A stretch of 64,000 bases of DNA from the NCBI GenBank assembly GCA_963556255.1, contig OY744606.1:69310326-69374325 (forward strand), read 5' to 3'. The translations under genes and the position numbers were made by a program. The number at the start of each line of letters is the position of its first letter. The first letter of the stretch is position 1. Below the pieces are notes generated by a model that ran no database searches, had not been told where the DNA came from, and was given only the letters and a program-made list of their open reading frames with translations. Source of the DNA: Allolobophora icterica. Its lineage: Eukaryota > Annelida > Clitellata > Crassiclitellata > Lumbricidae. Positions 12,801-22,333 of this stretch are shown here, piece by piece.

Positions 12801-15800
12801 ACGGCAGTACTTTACATTCTCTCTGTTCAGAAATTCTGATAATTTTCCTTATGGCTTTAGAATCCTTTTACTCTTTTCTTGTGATCCCTATATTCATCCA
12901 GGCCCAATAGAAACTATTAAGGAAATTCAAGTAATGAAGCGATCATTTGACTTACCATATTTTGCTGGTGCAACTTGATCGCAGTATTGTCCCGAGAATC
13001 CGTCTGGACAAGTGCATGTGGAACAGTTGTTCGGATTCTGGTAACCACCTCGTTGGCACGGCTGGCTAAGTGGACTACTGCAGCTACCTAAGAGATAAAC
13101 GTAATTCATGTATTTACAACATTGTACAGTACACAACCATTAGCATACGTTCAATCTAGTGTAGAAGTCGTAACTGTCTGCGCATATAAGTAAAGTACAT
13201 GGTTGTAAGATATCTATTAAGTAACTCGCCATCTAAGCTCTATGGCCAGCAATAATGTTATAATTAAAAAACTGTTAACTAAATTAAGGAAATCAATCAT
13301 GCAATATTTGCACATTTCAGTGTGATTTCTTTAAAAGTCTACCTTAGTGATTAAATGAATTTCAGAATTAACCTATAACTACCAGAAAGCTAATATTAGA
13401 AAAAGAAATAGCTAACCTTGACAATATACTCTGTTGATGAGTTTGATATTCTCGAACGAAAGACCTGTCCTCTGCCCCATGTTCATCTGATACAGAGGAT
13501 CCAACGCAAGCATCGTGTCTCCACCGTTTGCTGACACCACTTCCTAAATAAATAAAGATCGGTGTTCAAACTTTGCTTTGAATCCGCGCCAAACACGTAG
13601 CTTTGATGAGACGACTTCCTTTCCAACAGGCACTCAGATAAACCGAAAGGACTAATGAGACCTTTGCAATTAATGGATCAACGTCCATTCCGAATTGGAG
13701 TTCAAAGTGAATAGAAGGCATACTAGAAGCGATGGTGAAGATCGTATTCGGGACTAGGGCTACTTACGTTGCAGAATTTCAAGTTTTATACAAGTTTACA
13801 CTCATCAATCCTCAGCACAGACTTAGTTAACGGTACATATTCGCAAGAGTTATTGCTCGAGCGAATTGTGACAGTAAATTCTAAGTGATGGTTATCAAAC
13901 AACAACGAATAGCAATTAAATTAGATAGTGAATGGTTGCTGTTGTTGCCTGGTGGGCATATTCTTACCTTGGACGAATACTGCATGACCGATCCGTAGTT
14001 GTAAGGAACTCCATAACCGTCCGTGTCCATTTTGGTAAACTGTGGCTCGAAACTCTTAACAAGATTCTCGCTGACAACCCGGATGGCACTATCTCTGTCG
14101 CTTCTCATCTGCTCATGCCACAGACCGAGCGTGTGTCCAATCTCGTGGACCGGAGTACCGAACTATAACACAATGTAAAACAGAGGTTCCATGACATTTA
14201 AACACACGACAGATAATCACGCGACACTTAAACACAGACACTTAAACACACGACAGATAAACACAGGGACACTTAAACACAGCGACATTTAAACACACGA
14301 CAGATAATCACACGACAGATAAACACATGGACAGATAATCACACGACAGATAGACACATGGACAGATAATCACATGTATTCATTGTATTAACTGTTACAA
14401 AACAAAGTTTGTGCACCACTGTGTGCAGTGCGTGACTGGTCATTCAATGTGCCTGTCTCAACAAAAGGACGTTCAACAGTAATATACAGAAATTTTGAGC
14501 ATGTTAAAGTTCGGGAGAATAAGAATGGAGAAATATATTGGCGTTGTAAAATGTATCAAACGTTCTGCAGTTTTTGCAAGCAATAGCTCATCTGTCTCAA
14601 CAGTAGTTGCATAAACCGTGATGAACAGATAGAAAGACAGATAGATGAATGGGGTACATGGCAGGGTCCTCCTCATCAATTACTTTTAGTCGAATAACTA
14701 AAGGGGAATTTTGAACGTTAATGATTTTTTTTATCTTTTTAAATGTTTGTGTTTTTAGACAGCTTATCAAGATTCATTAATTTGTTTTTAACCGATTTGG
14801 AGAAATATTCATTATATCCTATATATATTTTGTTTGGAATTCTCGCGTTAATATGTTTAAGTGTCGCGTGATTATCTGTCCATGTGTTTATCTGTCGTGT
14901 GATTATCTGTCCATGTGTTTATCTGTCGTGTGATTATCTGTCCATGTGTTTATCTGTCGTGTGTTTAAGTGTCTGTGTTTAAGTGTCGCGTGATTATCTG
15001 TCGTGTGTTTAAATGTCGGCACACCAAAACAGACCTGATCTTAATCTTCGCAATCACTAGCAGCGTCATGTATGCTTCATCTTGCAACACCATCGTCACC
15101 TTCATTGTCGTCACTATGATCATCATTGTGATCGTCATGTTTGTTCGTTAAATTTTGTATCCCTGTTGAGAGAATTTTCGCTCATGAAAATAGTTTCTAA
15201 TATAACATGCTGAATTTGTTTGGTTGTTATACATGTATGTACGCATCAGGACATTTGAGGCATTTTGAGTACCTCACTAATTTGAGTATATGTAATTGCT
15301 GTAGCATCTTTGTCATTACAGTGCAAGAATCAATGTGTCAACTTACCCGAATCAGACATGCTCCTTGTAAATTAAGAGGCTGAGGCTTGAAGTATTGTCT
15401 TCCAACATAAGAATAGCATCTGAAACAACAACATAGTTTCTATTAGAGCATCTTTCTAAACCGTGCAAATTCAATATAAGCCATACTTTTAAACGCAAGT
15501 TGATCAATCCTATATAAAGTTTTGGAAAGCACAAATTTAGCTTTTTCATTATCAGAGCTCACTGGTTCCGAGTCAGAACCTTGAGTGAGATACAGCTTTA
15601 CCTGTGATTATTGCTTTTGATACTTTGCATCCGCAACGTAGTCTAATGTTCAAATTTCATGGAACATTTCGTTTTTGAATTATCGTGAGATGAAAATCCA
15701 TCAAAGTTAACTTCGACAGCCTACGTTTCGAGTAAAGCGGTGATAAGAACAAGGCGGCTGTAAAATCCGATTGTCTTAACTTACCCACTGTTCTCACTCG

Positions 15801-17834
15801 TTAGGAGAATGTGGCTGTCATCAAACTTGGCATCTGTCGCCAATTCACTGAATCGAACGCAAGTGTTGTCCATCCAGTGTTGGAATGCATTGCGAATCGT
15901 CGTTTTCTGTCTATCCTCTGTAAGACACACAATTGTAGAGATTATTTTTTTGTAGTTGGATGATTAGGAACGAAGCCACCACTTAAACTTATAGTATCCC
16001 CGTGTTACTCCTTCCGTATTTCAAGGCGTTGACGCGAGTGAGTCACCTGTTTTTACGCACCGCTTGCAAAAACATGCATGTCATATACAATTCTGCAAGC
16101 ATGTTTTTCACAGGCAATGATAATGTTAAAGTACTGATTGCTCTTTGCAATACAATTTAATATTTACTATATCGTATACGTGCTAAAGGTCATTTAATGA
16201 AAACTTTATGTGGTGAGTAAGTGGACTGCTATTAATAGACACTTCCTTAATGATCAGCGTACGTACCATGAGTTCCGTCGAACTTGAAATGGACTGGCAT
16301 TGGCCATTTGGCGTATTCATTATTCTTTAGGTTCGTCATTGTTCTCTTCTTACGGCGTGTCAAAGTGGCATCCTTTGATTTCTCGGTCTCGGCCATCAAC
16401 ATGTCAATCTGTTCCTCATTCCACCAGATGCAGCCGTCCAGGATGTTGGTCCCTGAAGCCGGTACATCCATCTCTAGACGCTGAAAGATATCAACATACA
16501 TATTAGATTAATGTAGGCCCCTATTTGAAATTACACATCAGATGGTAAATAGAATTGAATTTTTGACTTACAGCAGGTTTTTGATATGGCTTAAAGCATT
16601 TATTCTGTGTTTCTTTTTGAGGTAATTCTTAAGTAAAATGTTCTAAACATTTCAAACTCTTGTTCATTTTTGACAAAGAAACAGACATGAAAGCATAACG
16701 AGTTTTAATTTATCTTCACCCTTTGTCATCGTAACTTAGTTCTCGTCTTTCACTAGCACGTCAGCAAACAATACACTTGAATATATACGACCCAGAAATA
16801 CGTAGAAAATACGTTGCACACAACAGTATGAATTCTCTGGTTGTTCTCTGAATGTAATTATTAGCGTTCTACAGGCAAGAGATGAAATTCATTTGATTTA
16901 TATTCCGTATTTTAACGTCTAAATATTCCAACTAAACAGGCCATTATTTCTTCTACCACTGACGCAAGTACCGGCCAAGGCCAGTCGAACCTCAGACTGT
17001 CAATGCCATTTGTCACCGATTGTGGATGACCGTGTAAGCGCTGGTCTGAAAGCTTCTATTGCGCTAGGCTGACATTCAATAACTTTGACGCTGCATGAGG
17101 TCAAACTTCAGGCTGGACATAATTGCAACTTACCCAGTAGAACACTAATCAATTTTGACGGCTGGCTTACTTAGTCATCTCTTCAATCATAGGGAATTAA
17201 ATTAGCATTTAGAGGCAAGCCAGTCATATCGATGACTAAACCTTCCTTGTGGTGTTGTTCATTTTCAGTTGAGCTCCTTTAGATGTTTGGTTTACAACAA
17301 GTTGGTGATGCATTAAATTAAATAGTTGCACTGCAACAGTCAGTCATCTTCAAGAGATGTGATGCTTGAATGTTCTTTCCGTATTGAAATTAAGTTATTT
17401 GCAGAGAATTCAAAATAAGATATATAAACCCTCATGCATCATGCTTAATTTTAAAGTTAAGAGGTATAAAGAACGTCATGCTTAGTCTTAACCGATGTTT
17501 GTTGGATATATTCATCTATGTGCAACAAGTGTTCTACAATATTTGTATCCATCAAGCCTACCTACAATGTTGGTCATACTTCTAAAACTCTTAGAAATCA
17601 CCTATTATCGTGTTAGAGCAACCAGAACCGTTGAAGAATTTATATAGCGCCTTTCGGAGGCGTGTCTGGTATAGTCGTTGCTCGTAATTAAAGTTTTAGT
17701 TTGTCACTCTATTTCGCCCACCTCATTCACTGCGACAGTTCTTAAGCATGTGCATACTGCAACGTTCCCTTATACGAACAGTACGTGGAAATCTTACTCA
17801 TTTGACATGTGTCCTCGCATCATATATATATAGA

Positions 17835-17867
<33 letters not shown>

Positions 17868-18769
17868 CATCACATATTTTACCACCGAATTAATGTTATT
17901 TGAGGTTTTAAAATGAACTGGAGCTCTATGTAAAGCATTTTGATTGCCATAATAAGTTCTCGATCCTTACGTTATCCACATCTTCGAGACGTTTCGCATT
18001 GACGAGTGTTTCCCGGAGCTGTTGGTACTTGATCCTTGTCCTTTCACAGGCGTCCTTTGGCATTCCATGACAGTTCAACCATTCCGACCTGGTTCCTTCC
18101 TTCGGCTGCCAAATCTTACCCTCTGTCGTGTTGGAGCCAGACGAATCGGTTCCTATGCTTCTTGCCTGCAATTGCAATATTCTTAAATCAGTAATGAAAT
18201 AACTCGAAACTCTAATAGCACATTTAACTCGTTTTCCTCGCGCCTGCAGCTACCTATAAACTGTTGAATAAAATTCAGTGCATGTCAACGATGCATGCTT
18301 TAAGTATGACAGTTGTAGACTAGGCTATATTATTTACACTTCTATTTAAGCTACATTTGTAAAATATCTTCTCTAAATAATCTCCCCTCTGATTATAAGC
18401 GCCTGTTCTAAACAAATAAATGCTTTAAATTTGTTGAAAGCTTTGCAAGTACTGATCGATTACTGCATTCCTTTGCTTATTCACAAACTTTTGCAATTTG
18501 AATTCATATTATGACATCTATAACAATAATCAAAGATGATTTCTTATTGCTAATAATTGGAAAAGTAAAATTTCTTGCATAGATTGTGTTTTATTACATT
18601 TATCACAAAACCTTAAGGCCTTAAATATCTGGAAATGTATAGTTGTAAAATACCCTGCAAATCATAAACATTTACCACAATGCTAACAATCTGTTATTAC
18701 CTGACAGAAATGCAGAAATGTTGCCACTATCACGAAGTGGATAAAATTTCTGACACTGAATATGTGCAT
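8520..18769 (-). CDS. secreted astacin metalloprotease with EGF, CUB, vWA and MAM modules (copy A)
   Basis: A 912-residue protein from 16 exons: 18701-18769, 17971-18165, 16267-16480, 15785-15917, 15347-15419, 13968-14162, 13417-13543, 12956-13087, 12404-12519, 11955-12079, 11286-11416, 10875-11030, 9984-10538, 9600-9828, 9033-9231, 8520-8609. All junctions are GT-AG and the phases join without a stop. Modules are signal peptide 1-23, propeptide 24-134 ending RRKKR, astacin 135-335, EGF 336-379, CUB 380-503, Thr-rich linker 504-555, vWA 556-740 and MAM 741-912. The full zinc signature HEIGHTLGLWHEQMRSDR (234-251) and four astacin cysteines are present, so an active secreted zinc endopeptidase is expected. 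Sea-urchin SPAN/BP10 proteases share astacin-EGF-CUB order, and meprins carry MAM. I do not recall this full combination. The substrate is unknown. The start is chosen because it opens a perfect signal peptide and is conserved in copy B. Confidence 0.93.
9392..9472 (+). repeat. LINE 3' tail in intron 14, shared with copy B
   Basis: GGGGCTGGGCTATGAGCGTC ... TTCTGAATGAATC is a decayed copy of the CR1/L2-like 3' hairpin tail. A better preserved copy lies at the matching intron position in copy B (39160-39237), so the insertion occurred before the gene duplicated. Confidence 0.7.
9984..10538 (-). CDS. copy A exon 13: von Willebrand factor A domain
   Basis: One 555-bp phase 1-1 exon encodes residues 556-740. 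CDKQDLAFLIDSSDSIG holds the DxSxS of the metal-ion-dependent adhesion site (D567, S569, S571). The usual Thr of this site aligns with R640 (GGRNIADGL), and the usual Asp of the T-D-G block aligns with G670 (VLITGGPS). Metal-dependent ligand binding is therefore doubtful, although the Rossmann-like fold should be kept. The module probably mediates protein contacts. Confidence 0.92.
10875..11030 (-). CDS. copy A exon 12: Thr-rich linker
   Basis: A 52-codon phase 1-1 exon with low-complexity TSTTTTST- and PTTTTTATTT-type runs, probably a mucin-like O-glycosylated stalk. In copy B the acceptor is CCAG|CC. The same bases in copy A read CCTGCC, so I place the copy A acceptor nine bases further in (TTGGAG|GT), which keeps the frame. 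SPAN/BP10-type proteases also carry Thr-rich spacers. Confidence 0.82.
11286..12519 (-). CDS. copy A exons 9-11: CUB domain
   Basis: Exons 12404-12519, 11955-12079 and 11286-11416 together encode residues 380-503, with outer phases 1 and 1. Blocks seen are ATCGGVI, IKSPGYDDKRYY, CNWWIK, LQLTFDGDFGL, CYHWVEIK, RFCGGRRP and QRGFQIIV. These are the standard CUB landmarks, with four cysteines for two disulfides. Only one intact CUB exists, but intron 10 contains a decayed extra piece of exon 10 (see 11744-11799). Confidence 0.92.
11744..11799 (-). pseudogene. fossil partial duplicate of CUB exon 10 inside intron 10
   Basis: On the plus strand, GATTTCAA ... ACAAGCATCGTATT ... AGAGGTCG closely repeats the complement of exon 10 (11955-12079), including a perfect 14-base run. 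Frame and splice sites are lost. A matching decayed stretch is seen in copy B at about 41655-41715, so it predates the segmental duplication. Confidence 0.6.
12956..13087 (-). CDS. copy A exon 8: EGF-like domain
   Basis: A 44-codon phase 1-1 exon with cysteines spaced C-x7-C-x10-C-x2-C-x-C-x8-C, and CPDGFSGQYCD as the EGF-type second half. Six cysteines form the usual three disulfides. An EGF directly after an astacin domain is typical of SPAN/BP10 and many invertebrate astacins. Confidence 0.92.
13417..13543 (-). CDS. copy A exon 7: end of the astacin domain
   Basis: This exon encodes EVVSANGGDTMLALDPLYQM, NMGQRTGLSFENIKLINRVY and CQ. GQRTGLSFENIKLIN-x-x-Y-C is the canonical C-terminal helix, and its cysteine pairs with the one in exon 4. 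It leaves in phase 1, the start of a run of phase-1 module borders. Confidence 0.93.
13968..14162 (-). CDS. copy A exon 6: zinc-binding active site and Met-turn
   Basis: This 195-bp phase 0-0 exon encodes residues 229-293. HEIGHTLGLWHEQMRSDR is a complete astacin signature: three zinc His (234, 238, 244), catalytic Glu235 and the family-specific Glu-Arg-Asp-Arg. GSVMQY at 285-290 is the Met-turn with the fifth-ligand Tyr290. The family consensus there is SxMHY, so Gln replaces His in both paralogues. Catalysis should still be possible because the metal ligands are intact. Confidence 0.95.
14185..15025. mobile_element. fold-back DNA transposon with repeat-built inverted arms, non-autonomous
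   Basis: An 841-bp insertion in intron 5 of copy A, flanked by an 8-bp direct repeat AAAACAGA (14177-14184 and 15026-15033). Copy B has a single near-identical AAAAGAGA at the matching position and no insert. The left arm (about 14185-14375) and right arm (about 14855-15025) are inverted complements. Both share GACATTTAAACACACGACAG and a further 50 or so bases near their tips. Inside, each arm is made of tandem blocks of ACAGATAATCAC, ACAGATAAACACATGG and ACACTTAAACAC. The core (about 14376-14854) has no coding similarity. An 8-bp duplication is compatible with hAT-type transposition. Confidence 0.85.
15347..15419 (-). CDS. copy A exon 5: astacin GCxSxVG block
   Basis: A 73-bp exon encoding GCYSYVGRQYFKPQPLNLQG then ACLIR. 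The GCYSYVGR and GACL cysteines form the usual short-range disulfide in astacins. Phase 2 in, phase 0 out. The fold-back element at 14185-15025 lies in the intron between this exon and the next. Confidence 0.9.
15785..15917 (-). CDS. copy A exon 4: astacin N-terminal subdomain
   Basis: This exon encodes EDRQKTTIRNAFQHWMDNTC, then VRFSELATDAKFDDSHILLT. The NTCVRF block contains the first conserved astacin cysteine, and ATDAKFDDSHI corresponds to the strand before the active-site helix. Phase 1 in, phase 2 out. Length is 133 bp, as in copy B at 45301-45433. Confidence 0.9.
16267..16480 (-). CDS. copy A exon 3: propeptide switch, furin site and start of the catalytic domain
   Basis: Residues 89-159. 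ILDGCIWWNEEQID aligns with the FxGDI-type 'aspartate switch' of astacin zymogens, but with Cys105 where Asp is expected. RRKKR at 130-134 is a furin-type dibasic cleavage site. The mature enzyme would start TMTNLKNNEYAKWPMPVHFK, where K-W-P-x-P-V-x-F is the usual astacin opening strand. The donor is phase 1. Copy B (45859-46081) is nine bases longer. Confidence 0.9.
17818..17866. repeat. (TA)n microsatellite in intron 2
   Basis: Alternating TA with a few interruptions (ATAGATATATA, TACATATATA). It is not present at the matching place in copy B. Confidence 0.9.
17971..18165 (-). CDS. copy A exon 2: N-terminal propeptide
   Basis: This 195-bp phase 0-0 exon begins ARSIGTDSSGSNTTEGKIWQ and ends LEDVDN. 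It holds a possible N-glycosylation site (NTT) and two cysteines (NCHG and DACE). It matches no domain I recognise beyond a general astacin propeptide. The paralogue at 48107-48301 has the same length. Confidence 0.88.
18701..18769 (-). CDS. copy A exon 1: signal peptide
   Basis: The 23 codons encode MHIFSVRNFIHFVIVATFLH and then FCQ: a short basic start, a hydrophobic core and a phase-0 donor (CAG|GTAATA). This fits a cleavable secretion signal. The exon is too short to be noticed as an open frame, and it is conserved in copy B at 48944-49012 with conservative changes. The start lies about 180 bp downstream of a TATA box. Confidence 0.9.
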
Positions 18770-18950
18770 ATTGCCTTAAAAATGTTCTCAGTCAAACGTT
18801 GATTGCAACTAATGTTTTCAGTCTAAATTCTCAATTCCCCGTACTCTTGTCAATTTCTGTATCAATCTTAGGTTTTGTCTGTTAAATTCTAGTTCTCTTC
18901 AGCTCACTCTGAGCTCTGATCGTTTGCATTACTCTCGACCAGGACAGTGC

Positions 18951-18958
18951 CTTTTATA
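18951..18958 (-). promoter_or_regulatory. TATA box of copy A
   Basis: CTTTTATA on plus is TATAAAAG on minus, 182 bases upstream of the start codon. Copy B has the same octamer at 49207-49214 in matching context, with surrounding sequence also conserved. Transcription would start about 30 bases downstream, near 18920. The spacing implies a 5' UTR of about 150 bases. Confidence 0.7.
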
Positions 18959-19740
18959 AGATCTTACCGTCAATAAATGGAAACGGATCTTGCGTGAATA
19001 AGAGTTTTCGCCGCAGGCCCCAAAGCTCTTGTTTTACTCGTACCCAAACCGTGGGCTGGAGGATGTGTCCTGTTCAGGCGCATAGGCTGTGACGGATCCA
19101 GGGATCGTTAATCATGGGGTGGATGTAGGCTACTTGACCGAAGATGGCGGCCTGTCACCGATTAACCCGACTTCCAATGAAGACATGGGCTGTTGTGCGG
19201 TCTACTGCAGTCAGTGGTCACACGTGCCAAACAGAGCATAACGTCGAGAGGGGCATGACTGAATTGGCTGACTACACTTCGTCCTAACCGAGCAAGCGGG
19301 CGTCCGTCCATCCGCAAAAACCGCAAAGCCTAACCGCCTAACAAAGACGAGCCGAACAAGCACAAAAGCCCATGGCGAAGCCCACATAAACCGCTTCTAA
19401 GCATCAGAAGGCTGACTGAAGAGTTGATAGGACTAAAGACTTCTCAGTAACGCCCATGGGCGCCAACTGCAAAGTGAGAAAGAATAAGAAATTTTACAGG
19501 AAACAGGAGTGCACCACCGTTTATGCTTATCCACCCTCAAATTGTTATTTCCGTTTAGAGCTGTAGGCCAGTTCCTTTAATTAGGCCTAATGATAGGCTA
19601 CATGGTTCCGTAGGTTTTTATTATCTTATAAGACTTATTACTAGACATACTGTAGTTTAATATCTATTAAGACTTGTTGCTAATCATAACTTAACAAAAG
19701 ATTTAATTCTGTGCTTTTCTGACCATGTTCGAGCCATTTA
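18959..19740 (-). promoter_or_regulatory. conserved upstream region of copy A
   Basis: About 780 bp upstream of the TATA box aligns with 49215-49985. Blocks include TGACGGATCCAGGGAT, GATGGCGGCCTG, GGTCACACGTGCCAAACAGA and GCCTAACCGCCTAACAAAGA. It probably holds the shared promoter. CACACGTG contains an E-box core (CACGTG). No specific factor site can be assigned with confidence. Confidence 0.5.
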
Positions 19741-19862
19741 AGAATCATTTCACTCCTGATGCACTTTGATTATGCGTTGTGGACCTGCCTGTTTAAGGCA
19801 GTAGCTTTCATTCGGTTTCTGTTCTGTTTGACATCGCACATCGGTGCAATAAATATTGGCCT

Positions 19863-20066
19863 ATGCGCGTACTGCTATGGCGCAGCGTAGGGCATTCTCC
19901 GTGGTGGGTCCAACCGCTTGGAATGACCTCCCTCTCTCCCTTCGCTCTCTCCCTAGAGACCACTCAGGTACTTTCTATGGCCTTCTTAAGACCTTTCGAT
20001 TTGACCGGGCCTGAGTCGGGAGCGCCACTGAGTAGATTTCTTGAAGGGGCGCTATAGAAGTTCATT
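19863..20066 (+). pseudogene. LINE ORF2 C-terminus and 3' tail (CR1/L2-like)
   Basis: The frame reads MAQRRAFSVVGPTAWNDLPL, SLRSLPRDHS and LLKTFRF, the usual last block of CR1/L2 LINEs. It is followed by the hairpin tail GTCGGGAGCGCCACTGAGTA ... GGGGCGCTATAGAA. It was inserted directly against, or seeded, the GATA microsatellite that follows. Confidence 0.85.
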
Positions 20067-20406
<340 letters not shown>

Positions 20407-21238
20407 CCTATATCAGAATATGAATAGGTTATGAAGGACACATTATTAAATTTCAGATGCGTGCAAATGTATCTGTGCTCCTCTACGTATCCTCGTTACG
20501 GCGTGGTTCGTGAACTATGAACTTCCTGCCATTTCTCAACCCAACTTGGAAAACCGTTGTTTGAGCTTTTGTGCAGGATCAGCCACTATTGACTCAGTTA
20601 TCTGAACAAATGTTGGCTTACTGATGAACATTCTCTTCTCGAATGAGTTTAACGTCGCTTAGTATAGCAACTCTAGTTAGGTTCTTTTGAAGCCGAGCTA
20701 TAGAAATGTTTGATTACAATATTGCAGTACATAATTACACATATATTTCAGAAAGACTTCACTAGCGTCCTGTTAAGAAAGAATTGCATTCAAGTATGGT
20801 CCTGTTACTTTGTTCCTCTCTTGAGTCAGCTTATTGGAAATTGTTGCGCTTTGATAGATGTCGTGTTTCAACTCTAGCGCATCGAGCCATCTTGATTTGT
20901 TCTGAATCAGAACATTATTTTTGAAGCAATCTGGCTAGGAGTAAAGAGTACGCACACGCTTGACTGAGCTCGACATACATTTTCAACTTAACATAAGCTT
21001 AAGTCGTATTTGCTTGCGTGGGTAGCCATGTGTAAAATTATACGAGAGGACCATTGTCGAAACACACAGCAGTAGGGCCTATGTATTCGTGGTTGTATTT
21101 CTCTGAATTTGTTACATATTATTATGTCTCCACACTGTTTGCACTTGACCTATTTTATTCAATATTCTACCCTCAAATCATTTTTGGGAACTCGCTGGCG
21201 GAAAACATCCGGTCGCCGTCAAATCTCGTTCGGAAATA
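20407..21238. other. unassigned intergenic sequence
   Basis: No coding or repeat features were recognised. Confidence 0.3.
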
Positions 21239-21340
21239 ATGTATTGTATTGTATTGTATCTGAACATTTATAATGCGCCTCTCACAGTGTTCGCTAAAGA
21301 CCCAGTGAATAGAAAGTGGATTTAAGACAGCGGAACGAGG
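21239..21340 (-). repeat. LINE 3' tail with (TACAA)n end, third subtype
   Basis: TGTATTGTATTGTATC followed by ATTTATAATGCGCCTCTCAC. The complement of this pattern (GGGAGCGCCTCTGAATGG ... GAGGCGCTTTATAAAT, then TACAA units) recurs at 27665-27780 and 60791-60900. It is a variant of the LINE 3' hairpin with a different terminal repeat. Confidence 0.7.
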
Positions 21341-21880
21341 CACTTGGGCCACCGGCCCTAAAATTGGATTTTAAGCCGTTTAGGGCCTACTTGTGTCTCG
21401 TGGGTGAATTGCATCCGAGATCAGCTTCTGTGACGCCTATCAAGTCAACCGCGTCGAATTTTCTCGCTTTGGATGAGTTTAATAGCACCTACAATAATCA
21501 CCGCATGGCAGCCGCTATGTGGTTGGTAACAACTAAAAACGAACAGCCCGCAGTTTCCACGTGCTTCTCCTGCAAACCTTCAGAACTGGACTATAAGGAT
21601 TTCAGTAACACAACATTTGTTGCTAAGAATATCGCAGATGCAGTCTTATCGGACACTATGCTTCGAATGTATGAACTTTGCATCATCGGCTACCAATGAA
21701 CTCACCATTCTTCGAACAATGTACCATCTTGATGCGAGCGTCAGAAGCGCTCCTAGTAACTGATAATATAGCTGGGCTTATCCTCATCGTACGGCAGTAG
21801 ACCCTAACATTTAACATTAACTGTATATTTTGTTAATGTGAGCGTTTTGACTTGCATTATTATTAAAAGGCTGCTTAACA
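21341..21880 (+). other. unassigned; open frame of unknown meaning to 21699
   Basis: A frame stays open for 127 codons up to a stop at 21699 and contains LDEFNSTYNNHRMAAAMWLV. It lacks an ATG near its beginning, its first part overlaps the LINE tail, and I recognise no domain. It could be chance or an old exon. No splice-compatible partner was found. Confidence 0.2.
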
Positions 21881-22130
21881 TCACGTTGATAATTTATGCT
21901 TTACAAACGATGTCCCAAATTCAGAATTTTTGAAGAGCCTTTGTTAAATATCGAGGCCATGCAACGGCCCCTATATATATGTCCTACTTTATTCATCACG
22001 TTGATAATTTATGCTATAGCCTACAAACGATATGCCATGCTCAGAATTTCGGAAGAACCTTTCTTAATAATCGAGGCTATAGAATAGACTTCTATTTCCT
22101 AATTTATTCATCACATGGATAATTTATGTC
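21881..22130. repeat. tandem repeat, about 118-bp unit, two full copies plus a partial third
   Basis: ATCACGTTGATAATTTATGC begins units at about 21880 and 21997, and a partial third (ATCACATGGATAATTTATG) at about 22110. Within the units, TACAAACGAT, TCAGAATTT and ATCGAGGC recur in order. Units differ by substitutions and a small indel. Confidence 0.8.
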
Positions 22131-22189
22131 TATGCAAATAGGTGAAATACAGAACATAATAGAGGCTCGATAGCACGGATCCTTAGGCA

Positions 22190-22333
22190 TATAAGCTATA
22201 TATATATAGCTTATATATATAGCTTATATATATATATAGCTTATATATATATATAGCTTATATATACATATAGCTTATATATATATATATATATATAAGC
22301 TATATATAAGCTATATATATATATATATATGCT
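22190..22333. repeat. AT-rich array with AGCT palindromes
   Basis: TATATATAGCTTATATAT-type units repeat, then invert to ATATAAGCTATATATAAGC, giving a self-complementary block of about 140 bp that could extrude as a cruciform. Bases AGCT are spaced through (TA)n. Confidence 0.85.

Larger units (their letters stand above)
7041..19740. repeat. segmental duplication, copy A
   Basis: Exons, introns and both flanks match 36700-49985 in the same order and orientation, offset by about 29.7 kb. Non-coding matches include AATACAATAGTTAATGTTTA-like sequence at the left edge and CTTATCCACCC near 19530 at the right edge. Introns align but carry many substitutions and private insertions, so the duplication is not very recent. 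Boundaries are approximate because similarity fades gradually. Confidence 0.85.

Noticed and set aside
15034..15346. Plus-strand open frame 14969-15151 next to the fold-back element
   Set aside because: It begins inside the element's repeat arm and continues into intron sequence. No domain, no support.
21316..21699. A 127-codon open frame as a new gene
   Set aside because: It has no ATG near its beginning, overlaps a LINE tail, has no recognised domain and no splice partner. Kept only as unassigned sequence.
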